Source of the DNA: Syntrophaceae bacterium
GTDB lineage: Bacteria; Desulfobacterota; SM23-61
NCBI GenBank assembly: GCA_003154025.1
Contig: PMCE01000195.1
Span: 1 to 7,100 of the forward strand
DNA length: 7,100 bases
Reading direction: 5' to 3'
Shown: positions 1 to 5,491 of the stretch, piece after piece
How the letters are laid out: every line of letters begins with the position of its first letter
Position numbering within the stretch: the first letter of the stretch is position 1
Notes under the pieces: model-generated
What the model was told of the DNA's origin: nothing
The model's input: the letters and a program-made list of their open reading frames with translations, nothing else
The model's database searches: none
Position numbers and translations under genes: made by a program

Positions 1-198
1 GCTGATTTGGACAAAGCCAAGTTTGAAGGGGCCAAAGCAGGTCTAGACGAGATTACCAAGACCTGGATGGATGCGGATAGCGCCTTCAAGGGCGGAAACG
101 TAGCCGACGCCTTAGCCAAAGCCAATGAAGTGAAAGCCAAAGCCGCCGAGATCATGACCACCCTCGGCATGAAGCCTCCGGCCGGGGCCAAGAACTAA
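1..198 (+). CDS. C-terminal part of an Ala/Lys-rich helical protein (5' end outside window)
   Basis: The frame is open from the first base to a TAA at 196-198, giving 65 residues with no start needed inside the window. The composition is rich in Ala, Lys, Asp and Glu. There are two amphipathic helix-like stretches (DEITKTWMDADSAFKGG and NVADALAKANEVKAKAAEIM) and a short Pro/Gly tail (GMKPPAGAKN). Alternating Ala/Lys spacing of this kind is typical of small exported or lipoprotein-like helical bundle proteins, but the N-terminus that would show a signal peptide is missing. I do not recognise the family. The gene converges on the rhodanese gene 118 nt away. Codon use resembles the neighbouring genes. 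A real C-terminus is likely; the function is unknown. Confidence 0.6.
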   Translation, partial: ADLDKAKFEGAKAGLDEITKTWMDADSAFKGGNVADALAKANEVKAKAAEIMTTLGMKPPAGAKN

Positions 199-272
199 AC
201 CTGGCAGATGCGGGAGTAAGATCCTTCCGCGAGATCATTACGCCCGACTTTTTAGGGGAGCAGCGTAACCGA

Positions 273-294
273 CAGGGGGGCAGAGTCCCCCCTG
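273..294. terminator. G/C-rich hairpin in the convergent gap, possible transcription barrier
   Basis: CAGGGGGG at 273-280 pairs perfectly with CCCCCCTG at 287-294 around the 6-nt loop CAGAGT. It lies between the two gene ends at 198 (+) and 317 (-). Neither side has a clear T-run, so it is not a textbook rho-independent terminator. It could still stop or stabilise 3' ends from both directions. The rest of 199-316 shows nothing else. Confidence 0.35.
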
Positions 295-316
295 CCGGAT
301 CTGTTCCCTGGGGTTA

Positions 317-643
317 TCATTCCAGCCCCCGGAGGGAGTATCCGGCCTTTTTCCAGGCCTCCACGCCTCCCGACAGAGCTTTCGAATTCTTGTATCCCTT
401 CTGAATAAAACGGCCTGCCTGACCGGCAGAACTTCCCTCTTTGGGTCAAGCACAATAAAAGACAATTTCCTGATCTTTCGACAGGGAGGGGAGGCGGGCC
501 TCGAATTCTTGGAAGGAGATCGCCCCCTCGAGGTGCATACTCCGGAACCTTTCTTCATCGTCATAGGCGCAGACGAGCAGGACTTCGCCGGATTTCAGCT
601 TGCGACGAACTTCTTCTACACTGATTCGTTCGGGCTCATCCAT
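317..643 (-). CDS. Selenocysteine-containing rhodanese-like protein (internal TGA read as Sec)
   Basis: Single-domain rhodanese-fold protein, probably a cytosolic persulfide/sulfur carrier or thiol redox protein (inference). Read from ATG at 643 through TGA 446-448 as Sec, it has 108 residues, normal for a one-domain rhodanese. Visible parts are an N-terminal helix (ISVEEVRRKLKSG), a strand LLVCAYDD in place of the usual VDVR, a CDC25-type segment (RFRSMHLEGAIS), the strand EIVFYCA leading into the active loop U66-P-K-E-G-S-S, and a C-terminal GY(K)N-x-K-A-L-S-G-G-V-E-A-W motif diagnostic of rhodaneses. Cys homologues carry YCACP here, so TGA replaces the second Cys. The downstream half keeps frame and family similarity up to a second TGA (317-319). 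The start has a strong AGGAGG 5 nt upstream. A SECIS-like hairpin follows the TGA. Without Sec decoding the product would be a 65-residue fragment lacking the active loop. Confidence 0.85.
413..432 (-). promoter_or_regulatory. Bacterial SECIS-like hairpin downstream of the rhodanese Sec codon
   Basis: On the minus strand, counting the U of UGA as 1, CUGCC (20-24) pairs with GGCAG (30-34) around the loop GGUCA. U19-G35 and G17-C36 can extend the stem with U18 left out as a bulge. The E. coli fdhF SECIS has GGUC in its apical loop at almost the same distance and a bulged U below. The position and loop therefore fit SelB recognition. The core stem-loop occupies 415-429. It was folded by eye only. 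Confidence 0.7.
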
Positions 644-691
644 AAAAACCTCCTCTTTGGGAAATTTTCTAGTCCTTAATCTATTTTAAAC

Positions 692-707
692 CAAATATTC
701 GAATTTG
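692..707. promoter_or_regulatory. Inverted repeat, candidate operator upstream of the rhodanese gene
   Basis: CAAAT (692-696) and ATTTG (703-707) form a perfect inverted repeat around ATTCGA, about 50 nt upstream of the rhodanese start and within AT-rich DNA that could carry its promoter. A dimeric regulator could bind there. No specific regulator can be named from the sequence. Confidence 0.3.
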
Positions 708-760
708 AACCCCTGTCTGGACGTCCAAGAAAGCTTTGGGGGACAAGTCCCAAGAAGGGC

Positions 761-790
761 TTGCGTATCGAACCAGTTATTTCATATACT
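761..790 (+). promoter_or_regulatory. Sigma70-like promoter candidate for the NHL gene
   Basis: TTGCGT at 761-766 (-35, starts TTG) and TATACT at 785-790 (-10, 5 of 6 to TATAAT) are separated by 18 nt. Transcription would begin near 797, leaving a leader of about 147 nt before the ATG at 944. Matching was by eye against the consensus. Confidence 0.4.
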
Positions 791-943
791 TTTAGAAAAG
801 GGCTTTTGATTTTGGGCCCCTTAGTCTATGACATCCCTCGATACCTCTTCCGAAGCGGAGTTGCTAGAGAAGTTCTTTAAAGAACTGTTGGAATAAAAAA
901 CGGCTTCGCCTCAGAAAAGTGCGTAGCCTGTGGGAGAAACGAC

Positions 944-1894
944 ATGCCTACCAGAATGGGAAGTGGAAAATTTGCTTATGAAGTATATCCCGAGTGGGCC
1001 AAGCTGCCCAAGGGGTGGAGGTTCCTCGAAGTCGTGGACGCGGCCGTAGACTCGCAGGACCGGGTCTATGTCTTCAGCCGGGGAGAGCACCCGCTCACGG
1101 TCTTTGACCGGGACGGGAATTTCCTAACTTCTTGGGGGGAGGGGAAATTTAAGAGACCCCACGGGATAACGCTCGGCCCGGAAGATACCCTGTATCTGGC
1201 CGACGACGGGGGCCATGCCATCTACCAGTTCACGCTGGACGGAAAGCTCATGATGACCATCGGCACCCCTGGAAAGGGGGCCGGGTTCATGAGCGGGCAG
1301 CCCTTCCAACAGCCCACCAAAGTGGCCCGCGACCCCAAGACCGGCGAACTCTATATCTCCGACGGATACGGTAATGCCCGGGTCCACAAGTTCACCGGGG
1401 AAGGAAAATATGTGTCCTCCTGGGGAGAGCCTGGAATCGACGCGGGCCAGTTCAACCTGCCGCACAGCGTGGCCTTGGACAAGGATGGACGGGTGTTCAT
1501 AGCGGATCGAGAAAACCTCCGCATCCAGATATTCGACCGCCAGGGCAAGTTCCTGACCATGTGGAACAACATCCATCGTCCCTGCGGAATGCACCTCGCG
1601 GGAGAAGGGGAGCAACGGGTCTATGTCGGTGAATTGGCTCCCGCTTACCCCTTCAGCCAGAACTATCCCAACACCGGAGGCCGGATCAGCATCTACGATC
1701 TCCAGGGCCGGCTCTTGGCACGGCTGGGAGATATCCAGGCCGGCGAGGGACCTCACCAGTTTCTGGCCCCCCATGGGCTCACGGTTGATTCCCGGGGGGA
1801 TATCTACGTGGGCGAAGTGAACTGGAGCTTCCGGGGGAAAAGCCTCTCCCCGCCCCGGGAGCTGCCCAGTTTCCGCAAGCTGGTGAAGGTTTGA
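944..1894 (+). CDS. NHL-repeat beta-propeller protein
   Basis: 316 residues, all NHL repeats, predicted to fold as a six-bladed beta-propeller like peptidyl-alpha-hydroxyglycine amidating lyase and other NHL proteins. Repeat cores are visible as (R/L/Q)P-x-G/K-(I/V)-x-(L/V)-D-x-x-G-x-(I/V/L)-Y-(I/V)-(A/S)-D. Examples are RPHGITLGPEDTLYLADDG (about 74-92), QQPTKVARDPKTGELYISDG (about 123-142), LPHSVALDKDGRVFIADREN (about 173-192), RPCGMHLAGEG (about 212-222) and APHGLTVDSRGDIYVGEV (about 275-292). Between them sit the outer strands typified by IQIFDRQGKFLTMW. No signal peptide or membrane segment is seen, so it is probably cytosolic. The start at 944 is preceded by GGGAGAA; an in-frame ATG four codons later is an alternative. 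Such propellers usually bind ligands or partners, and catalysis cannot be assigned. The DUF1638 gene follows on the same strand after 85 nt and may be co-transcribed. Confidence 0.9.
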   Translation: MPTRMGSGKFAYEVYPEWAKLPKGWRFLEVVDAAVDSQDRVYVFSRGEHPLTVFDRDGNFLTSWGEGKFKRPHGITLGPEDTLYLADDGGHAIYQFTLDGKLMMTIGTPGKGAGFMSGQPFQQPTKVARDPKTGELYISDGYGNARVHKFTGEGKYVSSWGEPGIDAGQFNLPHSVALDKDGRVFIADRENLRIQIFDRQGKFLTMWNNIHRPCGMHLAGEGEQRVYVGELAPAYPFSQNYPNTGGRISIYDLQGRLLARLGDIQAGEGPHQFLAPHGLTVDSRGDIYVGEVNWSFRGKSLSPPRELPSFRKLVKV

Positions 1895-1979
1895 GGCAAG
1901 GATGACCTTCCTCATGTCATGATGTGCCCGGGCTCGGGTATCTTAGAAAGAAGAACGATGGGGGACTTTCAAACCGATC

Positions 1980-2645
1980 ATGGCAAAGAATAAATCTCTG
2001 GTTATCGCTTGCGCCATCATGAAGGAAGAGCTGCAGCATCTTCGAAACGACGGAATTTCCCTTGTCTTCCTTGAACAATCCCTGCACCGAACCCCGCAGA
2101 AGATGAAGGGGGCCATTCAAGAGGAGATCGATAAAGCCGGAAGCTGGGAGGGGGATCGGGTCATCCTGAGCTATGGCCTGTGCAGCAACGGAATCGTGGG
2201 GGTGCGGGCGAACGGCCATCCGCTCCTGATCCCCAAAGTGCATGACTGCATCGCTCTGTTCCTGGGCTCGAGTGGGAGGTATATGGAAGAGCATCAGAGA
2301 GAGCCGGGAACCTATTATTTGACCAAGGGGTGGATCGAAGAAAAGAAATCCCCCCTCGGGATTTACGAAGAATATTGCCAGCGGTATGGGAAGGATACGG
2401 CCGAATGGGCGATCCGGGAGGAGTTGAAGAACTATACCCGCATTGCTCTCGTCGAGTCGGAGCTGGGGATGGGGGAGGCCCATCGGAAGCACGCCCAAGA
2501 GAATGCCCGGTTTCTGAGTCTAAAATATGAGGAGATCAAAGGATCTTTGGATTTTTTCCGCAGGATTGTCGAGGGGCCGTGGGACAAAGATTTTGTCCGT
2601 TTGAACCCCGGGGAAGAAGCGGCCCAGGAGATGTTTTTGGAATAA
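1980..2645 (+). CDS. DUF1638 domain-containing protein
   Basis: 221 residues ending in TAA. The pattern resembles the DUF1638 family, which is common in anaerobic bacteria and methanogens, often near corrinoid or methyltransferase genes; its biochemical role is not established. Landmarks are an N-terminal strand with LVIACAIMKEEL (C11), H36 in the LHRTPQKM segment, the loop SYGLCSNGIVG (C68), PKVHDCIALFLGS (H88, C90) and PGTYYLTKGWIE (109-120). The three conserved cysteines and the HDC motif could bind a metal or cofactor (inference). It contains no signal peptide. The ribosome binding site is weak: GGGGAC lies about 11 nt upstream of the ATG at 1980. It is the second gene of a possible two-gene unit with the NHL protein and ends 64 nt before the convergent aldolase gene. 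Family assignment is by recall of motifs. Confidence 0.75.
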   Translation: MAKNKSLVIACAIMKEELQHLRNDGISLVFLEQSLHRTPQKMKGAIQEEIDKAGSWEGDRVILSYGLCSNGIVGVRANGHPLLIPKVHDCIALFLGSSGRYMEEHQREPGTYYLTKGWIEEKKSPLGIYEEYCQRYGKDTAEWAIREELKNYTRIALVESELGMGEAHRKHAQENARFLSLKYEEIKGSLDFFRRIVEGPWDKDFVRLNPGEEAAQEMFLE

Positions 2646-2664
2646 AGTGATGATTTTCTGCGGG

Positions 2665-2682
2665 GGCGATTCATGAATCGCC
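2665..2682. repeat. 18-nt perfect palindrome between convergent genes
   Basis: GGCGATTCATGAATCGCC is its own reverse complement and is flanked by GGG on the left and TCTAC on the right. It lies between the ends of the DUF1638 gene (2645) and the aldolase gene (2710). As RNA it can form a hairpin on either strand, suiting a bidirectional 3'-end structure, although no T-run follows. It resembles dispersed REP-type palindromes of the form GGGGCGA...TCGCCCC seen intergenically in many bacteria. Confidence 0.55.
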
Positions 2683-2709
2683 TCTACGATCCTGCCGCCA
2701 TAAATTCAT

Positions 2710-3501
2710 TTATCCCTTCTTGCTGATCAGCTCTCGTAATTGCGCCGTGTTCGCTTTTCCCGAGTCCATGAGCATGCGGACGTCGTTCTGGAAGGTAAAT
2801 AAACGCATGCCCTTGGCCAGCCATTCCTTGGCTTGATCGATCTCCGTCAGGTGGATGCCGGGTGCCACCCCGTGCTTATTGCAGGCGGCGATGATCTTTT
2901 CATAAGCCTCGATCATCTTCGGGTGCTTCATTTGACCCACGATGCCCAAAGAAAGAGAAAGATCGTTGGGACCGATCATGACCGCATCCACCCCGGGGAC
3001 GGAGACGAGCTTCTCGATATTGTCCAGGGCCTTCTGGGTTTCCGGCTGAATCACCACTAAGGTGTTGGCGTTGGACCATTCCACATATTCCTTCTGCGTC
3101 GTGCGCCGATAGGCAAGGTGGATGGTGCTCATGGAGAGACCCCGCCGTCCCACAGGGGCATAGTAGCAGCTATCCATGATGTGCCGAACCTCCTCAGGCG
3201 TATCCACGTGGGGGCAGATCACCCCCAAAGCCCCCACATCCAGAGCACGGGCCAGGAAGGGGTAGGTGGCAACGGTTACCCGGGCCAAGGGAACGATCTC
3301 CTCGGTGCGGGCCACGGTGAAAATGTCGGCCAATCCCGAGTAATCGAAGGAGCTGTGCTCCGTGTCCATGATCAAATAGTCCCAGCCGTGGACGGCAAAG
3401 ATTTGAGCGATCTGGGGAGTCCGGAAGCTGGAGACCATGCTGCCGATGCAGACCTGCCCGGCCTTGAGGGCCTTTTTCACTTTGTTCACTTTTAAATCCA
3501 T
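2710..3501 (-). CDS. HpcH/HpaI-family aldolase (class II, pyruvate type)
   Basis: 263 residues, the usual length for 4-hydroxy-2-oxoheptanedioate / 2-dehydro-3-deoxyglucarate aldolases. These are metal-dependent cytosolic TIM-barrel enzymes that reversibly cleave 4-hydroxy-2-oxo acids to pyruvate and an aldehyde. Key residues match HpaI: H49 in MDTEHS (HpaI H45), R74 in PLARVT (R70), metal ligands E154 in VIQPETQKAL (E149) and D180 in MIGPNDLSLSLG (D175). The segment YYAPVGRRGLS (113-123) matches the family's conserved RG loop. The start at 3501 follows GAGGAGGG with about 9 nt spacing. The actual substrate cannot be told from sequence. Its nearest same-strand neighbour is the MsrA gene, 322 nt upstream, so it is probably transcribed alone. 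Nothing appears truncated. Confidence 0.9.
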   Translation of the reverse strand: MDLKVNKVKKALKAGQVCIGSMVSSFRTPQIAQIFAVHGWDYLIMDTEHSSFDYSGLADIFTVARTEEIVPLARVTVATYPFLARALDVGALGVICPHVDTPEEVRHIMDSCYYAPVGRRGLSMSTIHLAYRRTTQKEYVEWSNANTLVVIQPETQKALDNIEKLVSVPGVDAVMIGPNDLSLSLGIVGQMKHPKMIEAYEKIIAACNKHGVAPGIHLTEIDQAKEWLAKGMRLFTFQNDVRMLMDSGKANTAQLRELISKKG

Positions 3502-3823
3502 CTATATCCCTCCTCGAAAAAAAATTTCTAGACCGTCCCTGCATCATATCACCATAAGTGCTTAGAATCTACCCAAGGTGGGATGCAGGACGCAGGGGAA
3601 AGCCGAAAAGAAGACGCGCGGACACGAGGAGGGAGAGACGCGGGGAAACCGGGACAAGAGGAAAGAGAGGGAAGGGAGAAAAATGTTTTTGCAGGTTAAA
3701 GGTTCAGTGTCCGTTAAAGAAACAGGGAACCAAAGAATCCAAACATGGGAGCGGGGACAACGAGCAGCCGGTGACCGGCGGGCTAGGATCGAGCCACCTC
3801 CTCTTTAATGTGCGGACTACCGA
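3502..3823. other. Gene-free intergenic region with purine-rich degenerate repeats
   Basis: No convincing coding frame, tRNA or known RNA is seen between the MsrA and aldolase genes. About 3588-3692 is strongly purine-rich on the plus strand, with recurring units such as GACGCG, GACACGAGG, GAGACGCGGGG and AAACCGGGA, an eroded short tandem repeat. At 3767-3779, GCCGGTGACCGGC is an inverted repeat with a tight loop. The aldolase ribosome binding site lies at the left edge. A weak TATGAT-like element on the minus strand near 3541-3548 could be part of the aldolase promoter, but I see no good -35. Confidence 0.5.
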
Positions 3824-4660
3824 TCAGCGCCGAGAGGAGACGGCGTTGAGCAGCATTTTACGACCGGCATCGGACAGTCCCAGCTGGTCCAGCTCCCCCT
3901 TCAAAGCCGCCAGGGTTCCGTAGCCGCCGACATACCCGTTCACTCGAGCGGTGGCCGTGGAGTTTAGGAAATCCCCAATCGAAGGATAGATCGCTCGGAA
4001 ATCCTTGACGAAAAGAGTTTCTGCCTGCAGGAAATATTTCTGATGGTAGTCCTCGGCCAGGGTAAACTCGGAAGTCGGCAGGATCTCCGTCTGGATTTTT
4101 GCATTGATCCGGGCTGCTTCGCGGTCCCTGCTTTCCATGGCCAGTCTTTTCTGCTCCTCGTTGTGGAAAAATAGGGCTGTCCGGTACTGGCGTGACCATG
4201 AACGCCTGGTGGGATCGTGGGCTTTCCAGAAAGAATCTAGAAGCCTTTCATAGGAAATCTGGGAAGGGTCGAAGTCCATCTGGACGGTTTCGCTGTGATC
4301 CCCGAGACCATGGTAAGTCGGGTTCTTCTTAGTCCCCCCGGAATATCCAACTCGCGTGCGAATGACCCCTTTGATGGCCCCAAACTGGGCATCTGGACCC
4401 CAGAATCACCCCAGGGCAAAGGTGGCCGTCTCCGTCCGGCCCCGGGCAGCCAAATCGATAAGGGGCCGGGAGGGCTGGGGGAGCCCAGAATAACCCACGG
4501 CGCTGCTGGTTTCCATTTTCTTCTCCTTGAATTGATTTTCACCGCTCAAAAGATTACAGGCTTTCATGACCGGACTGCACGCCAGGCAAGCCAGGCTCAG
4601 CGTTTTCACAAAAGTTCGCCGACTCAGCAGGAACCACTGCCAATCTTGCTCTGAGTCCAT
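3824..4660 (-). CDS. msrA: Selenocysteine-containing peptide-methionine (S)-S-oxide reductase with Tat-like leader
   Basis: MsrA reduces methionine-S-sulfoxide in proteins or free form. Reading TGA 4406-4408 as Sec gives 278 residues. The twin-arginine motif SRRTFVK is at 13-19, then a hydrophobic stretch rich in Ala/Leu/Cys, a linker, and the catalytic domain from about 78. The active site reads ALG-U85-FWG where MsrA has GCFWG. Downstream are VGYSGGTKKNPTYH, GDHSETVQ, the strand MDFDPSQISYERLLD, FWKAHDPT, QYRTALFFHNEEQ and EDYHQKY, all typical MsrA blocks. The C-terminal tail FLNSTATARVNGYVGGYG also fits long MsrAs. No cysteine exists after U85, so this is a one-Sec enzyme without a resolving Cys, probably recycled by an external thiol (inference). 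The start at 4660 has GGGGG 5 nt upstream. An in-frame ATG at 4516 with AAGGAG upstream could give a leaderless form. Plain annotation would split the gene into two fragments. Confidence 0.9.
4373..4393 (-). promoter_or_regulatory. Bacterial SECIS-like hairpin downstream of the msrA Sec codon
   Basis: Counting the U of UGA as 1 on the minus strand, GAUG (16-19) pairs with CAUC (33-36) and CCC (20-22) pairs with GGG (29-31), with C32 bulged. The loop is AGUUUG (23-28). The GU early in the loop and the distance from the UGA match the loose bacterial SECIS pattern. It was folded by eye. The sequence differs from the rhodanese hairpin, so the two sites are not copies of each other. Confidence 0.6.
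4514..4529 (-). promoter_or_regulatory. Internal ribosome binding site and ATG within msrA
   Basis: On the minus strand AAGGAGAAGAAAATG places an excellent Shine-Dalgarno 6 nt before an in-frame ATG (4516-4514). Use of this start would give a 230-residue MsrA lacking the Tat-like leader, hence a cytosolic form. It competes with the start at 4660. Confidence 0.45.
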
Positions 4661-4841
4661 AAAGACCCCCTTTCCCTTCTTATCCACGCGTTCTTCGTTA
4701 TTCATAATTTAATCGGCGGGCGTAAGGATAGGATAAAGATCAGGTAAAGATTGGATCAAGTGGAACAAAGAGCAGCGGGACCTATTAGGAGAGGGAGACC
4801 CAAGCCAATGTCCAATCCCGGGAGATTTCGGCTTCCATATG

Positions 4842-5366
4842 TCAGTCGATCCGTTTGAAAGATTCGCGGTATCGCCGGGGTAGAGTTTGGTAGAGCCGGG
4901 TGCCGGCGGTCTTGGCCCGAGTCATCTCCGGAGAGACGTCGCCGACGATTTTTCCGGGAACGCCGACTACGAGTTTACCCATGGGAATCTTCCGGTTATC
5001 GGTGATCACGCAGCCGGATCCGATGATACAATCCTTTCCGATTTCCACTCCTTCATGGAGGATCGCGCCCATCCCCACGAGGACATTTTCTCCGATCTTG
5101 GACCCGTGAACGATGGCGCTGTGACCGATGTGGCTGTCCTTTGCGAGGCGGGCGGTCTGCTCGGGAAAGGTATGGATGACCACATTTTCCTGGACGTTGG
5201 AACCGTCCCCGATCTCGATGTAGCCGAAATCACCGCGCAGCACGGCCCCAGGGCCGATGTAGCAGTTCTCTCCGATGGTCACACCCCCGATCAAAACCGC
5301 GCAGGGGTGAACAAAAGAGGTTTCCCCGACCTTGGGTCGCTTGCCTTCGAATTCGTAAACCGGCAT
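4842..5366 (-). CDS. Gamma-class carbonic anhydrase-family hexapeptide-repeat protein
   Basis: 174 residues of left-handed beta-helix, built from hexapeptide repeats such as IGGVTIGENCYIGPGAVLRG and IGENVLVGMGAILHEGVEIG, followed by a C-terminal helix (PEMTRAKTAGTRLYQTLPRRY). The size fits the YrdA/PaaY/gamma-CA group, which assembles as trimers with a metal at each subunit interface. The three expected histidine ligands are present: H65 (VVIHTFP) and H82/H87 (HIGHSAIVHG, spacing H-x4-H as in Cam). R44/D46 (RGD) and Q59 match other conserved gamma-CA positions. The acidic loop of Methanosarcina Cam is absent, as in most bacterial members, so carbonic anhydrase activity is plausible but not assured; acyl- or thioesterase-like roles are known for relatives. 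The start at 5366 follows GGAAGGAAA. No leader is present. It stands alone, downstream of rnpB. Confidence 0.9.
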   Translation of the reverse strand: MPVYEFEGKRPKVGETSFVHPCAVLIGGVTIGENCYIGPGAVLRGDFGYIEIGDGSNVQENVVIHTFPEQTARLAKDSHIGHSAIVHGSKIGENVLVGMGAILHEGVEIGKDCIIGSGCVITDNRKIPMGKLVVGVPGKIVGDVSPEMTRAKTAGTRLYQTLPRRYRESFKRID

Positions 5367-5397
5367 TTCAAATTTCCTTCCGGACGTTAGGTGTCAA

Positions 5398-5489
5398 CAT
5401 CAGGGGTCAAGGATTCGAGGGCTCAAGGGTTCAAGTGAAAAACCAAAGGAGATTTTTCCCCTGGGCCCCTGGAATCCTAGAACCCTGCC
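5398..5489. repeat. Imperfect inverted repeat, copy A (3' side of rnpB)
   Basis: The left arm carries AGGGGTCAAGGATTCGAGG then GCTCAAGGGTTCAAG. The right arm carries GGGCCCCTGGAATCCTAGAACCCT, which read in reverse gives AGGGTTCTAGGATTCCAGG. The two arms are partially complementary around an A/T-rich centre, and each arm is built from a roughly 8-nt unit (AGG-A/G-TTC-N). A related copy lies on the other side of rnpB. Confidence 0.6.
5438..5464 (-). terminator. Rho-independent terminator candidate for rnpB
   Basis: On the minus strand CCAGGGGA pairs with TCCTTTGG (8 bp, two G-U pairs) around AAAATC and is followed directly by TTTTT (5442-5438). It sits about 28 nt past the rnpB 3' end and lies inside the centre of repeat copy A. 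Confidence 0.5.
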
Positions 5490-5491
5490 TT

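Larger units (their letters stand above)
644..943. other. Divergent intergenic region (rhodanese / NHL protein)
   Basis: This 300-nt AT-richer spacer separates the divergent rhodanese (-) and NHL (+) genes. It holds the rhodanese ribosome binding site, an inverted repeat CAAAT-N6-ATTTG at 692-707, a sigma70-like promoter reading right at 761-790, and a 14-nt perfect palindrome GTTCTTTAAAGAAC at 872-885. There is also a 22-codon ATG-TAA frame at 828-896, which has no ribosome binding site and which I do not call as a gene. No RNA gene is recognised. Confidence 0.5.

Noticed and set aside
446..448. Rhodanese TGA as a simple pseudogene mutation
   Set aside because: The frame and family motifs are intact downstream, the position is the catalytic one and a SECIS-like hairpin follows. 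A random nonsense mutation is much less likely, especially with a second case in msrA.
238..564. 108-residue minus-strand frame overlapping the rhodanese gene
   Set aside because: It is in another frame, with Arg/Pro/Ser-rich random composition and no family resemblance. It exists only because the true gene's TGA hides the real frame, and a gene caller could wrongly choose it.
1124..1915. Long antisense frame opposite the NHL gene
   Set aside because: It is the shadow of a high-G+C coding region. The NHL repeats on the plus strand are unmistakable, and the antisense product has no recognisable fold.
1892..1979. TGA ending the NHL gene considered as a further Sec codon
   Set aside because: The propeller is complete before it, and the read-through peptide shows no conserved look and no suitable Cys position.
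1917..2498. Antisense frame opposite the DUF1638 gene
   Set aside because: No family similarity or ribosome binding site; the plus-strand product carries conserved motifs.
3558..3923. Plus-strand frames of 121 and 76 residues in the purine-rich gap
   Set aside because: Low-complexity Arg/Lys/Gly/Glu composition comes from the purine tract; no start signal or similarity, and one of them runs into the msrA gene on the other strand.
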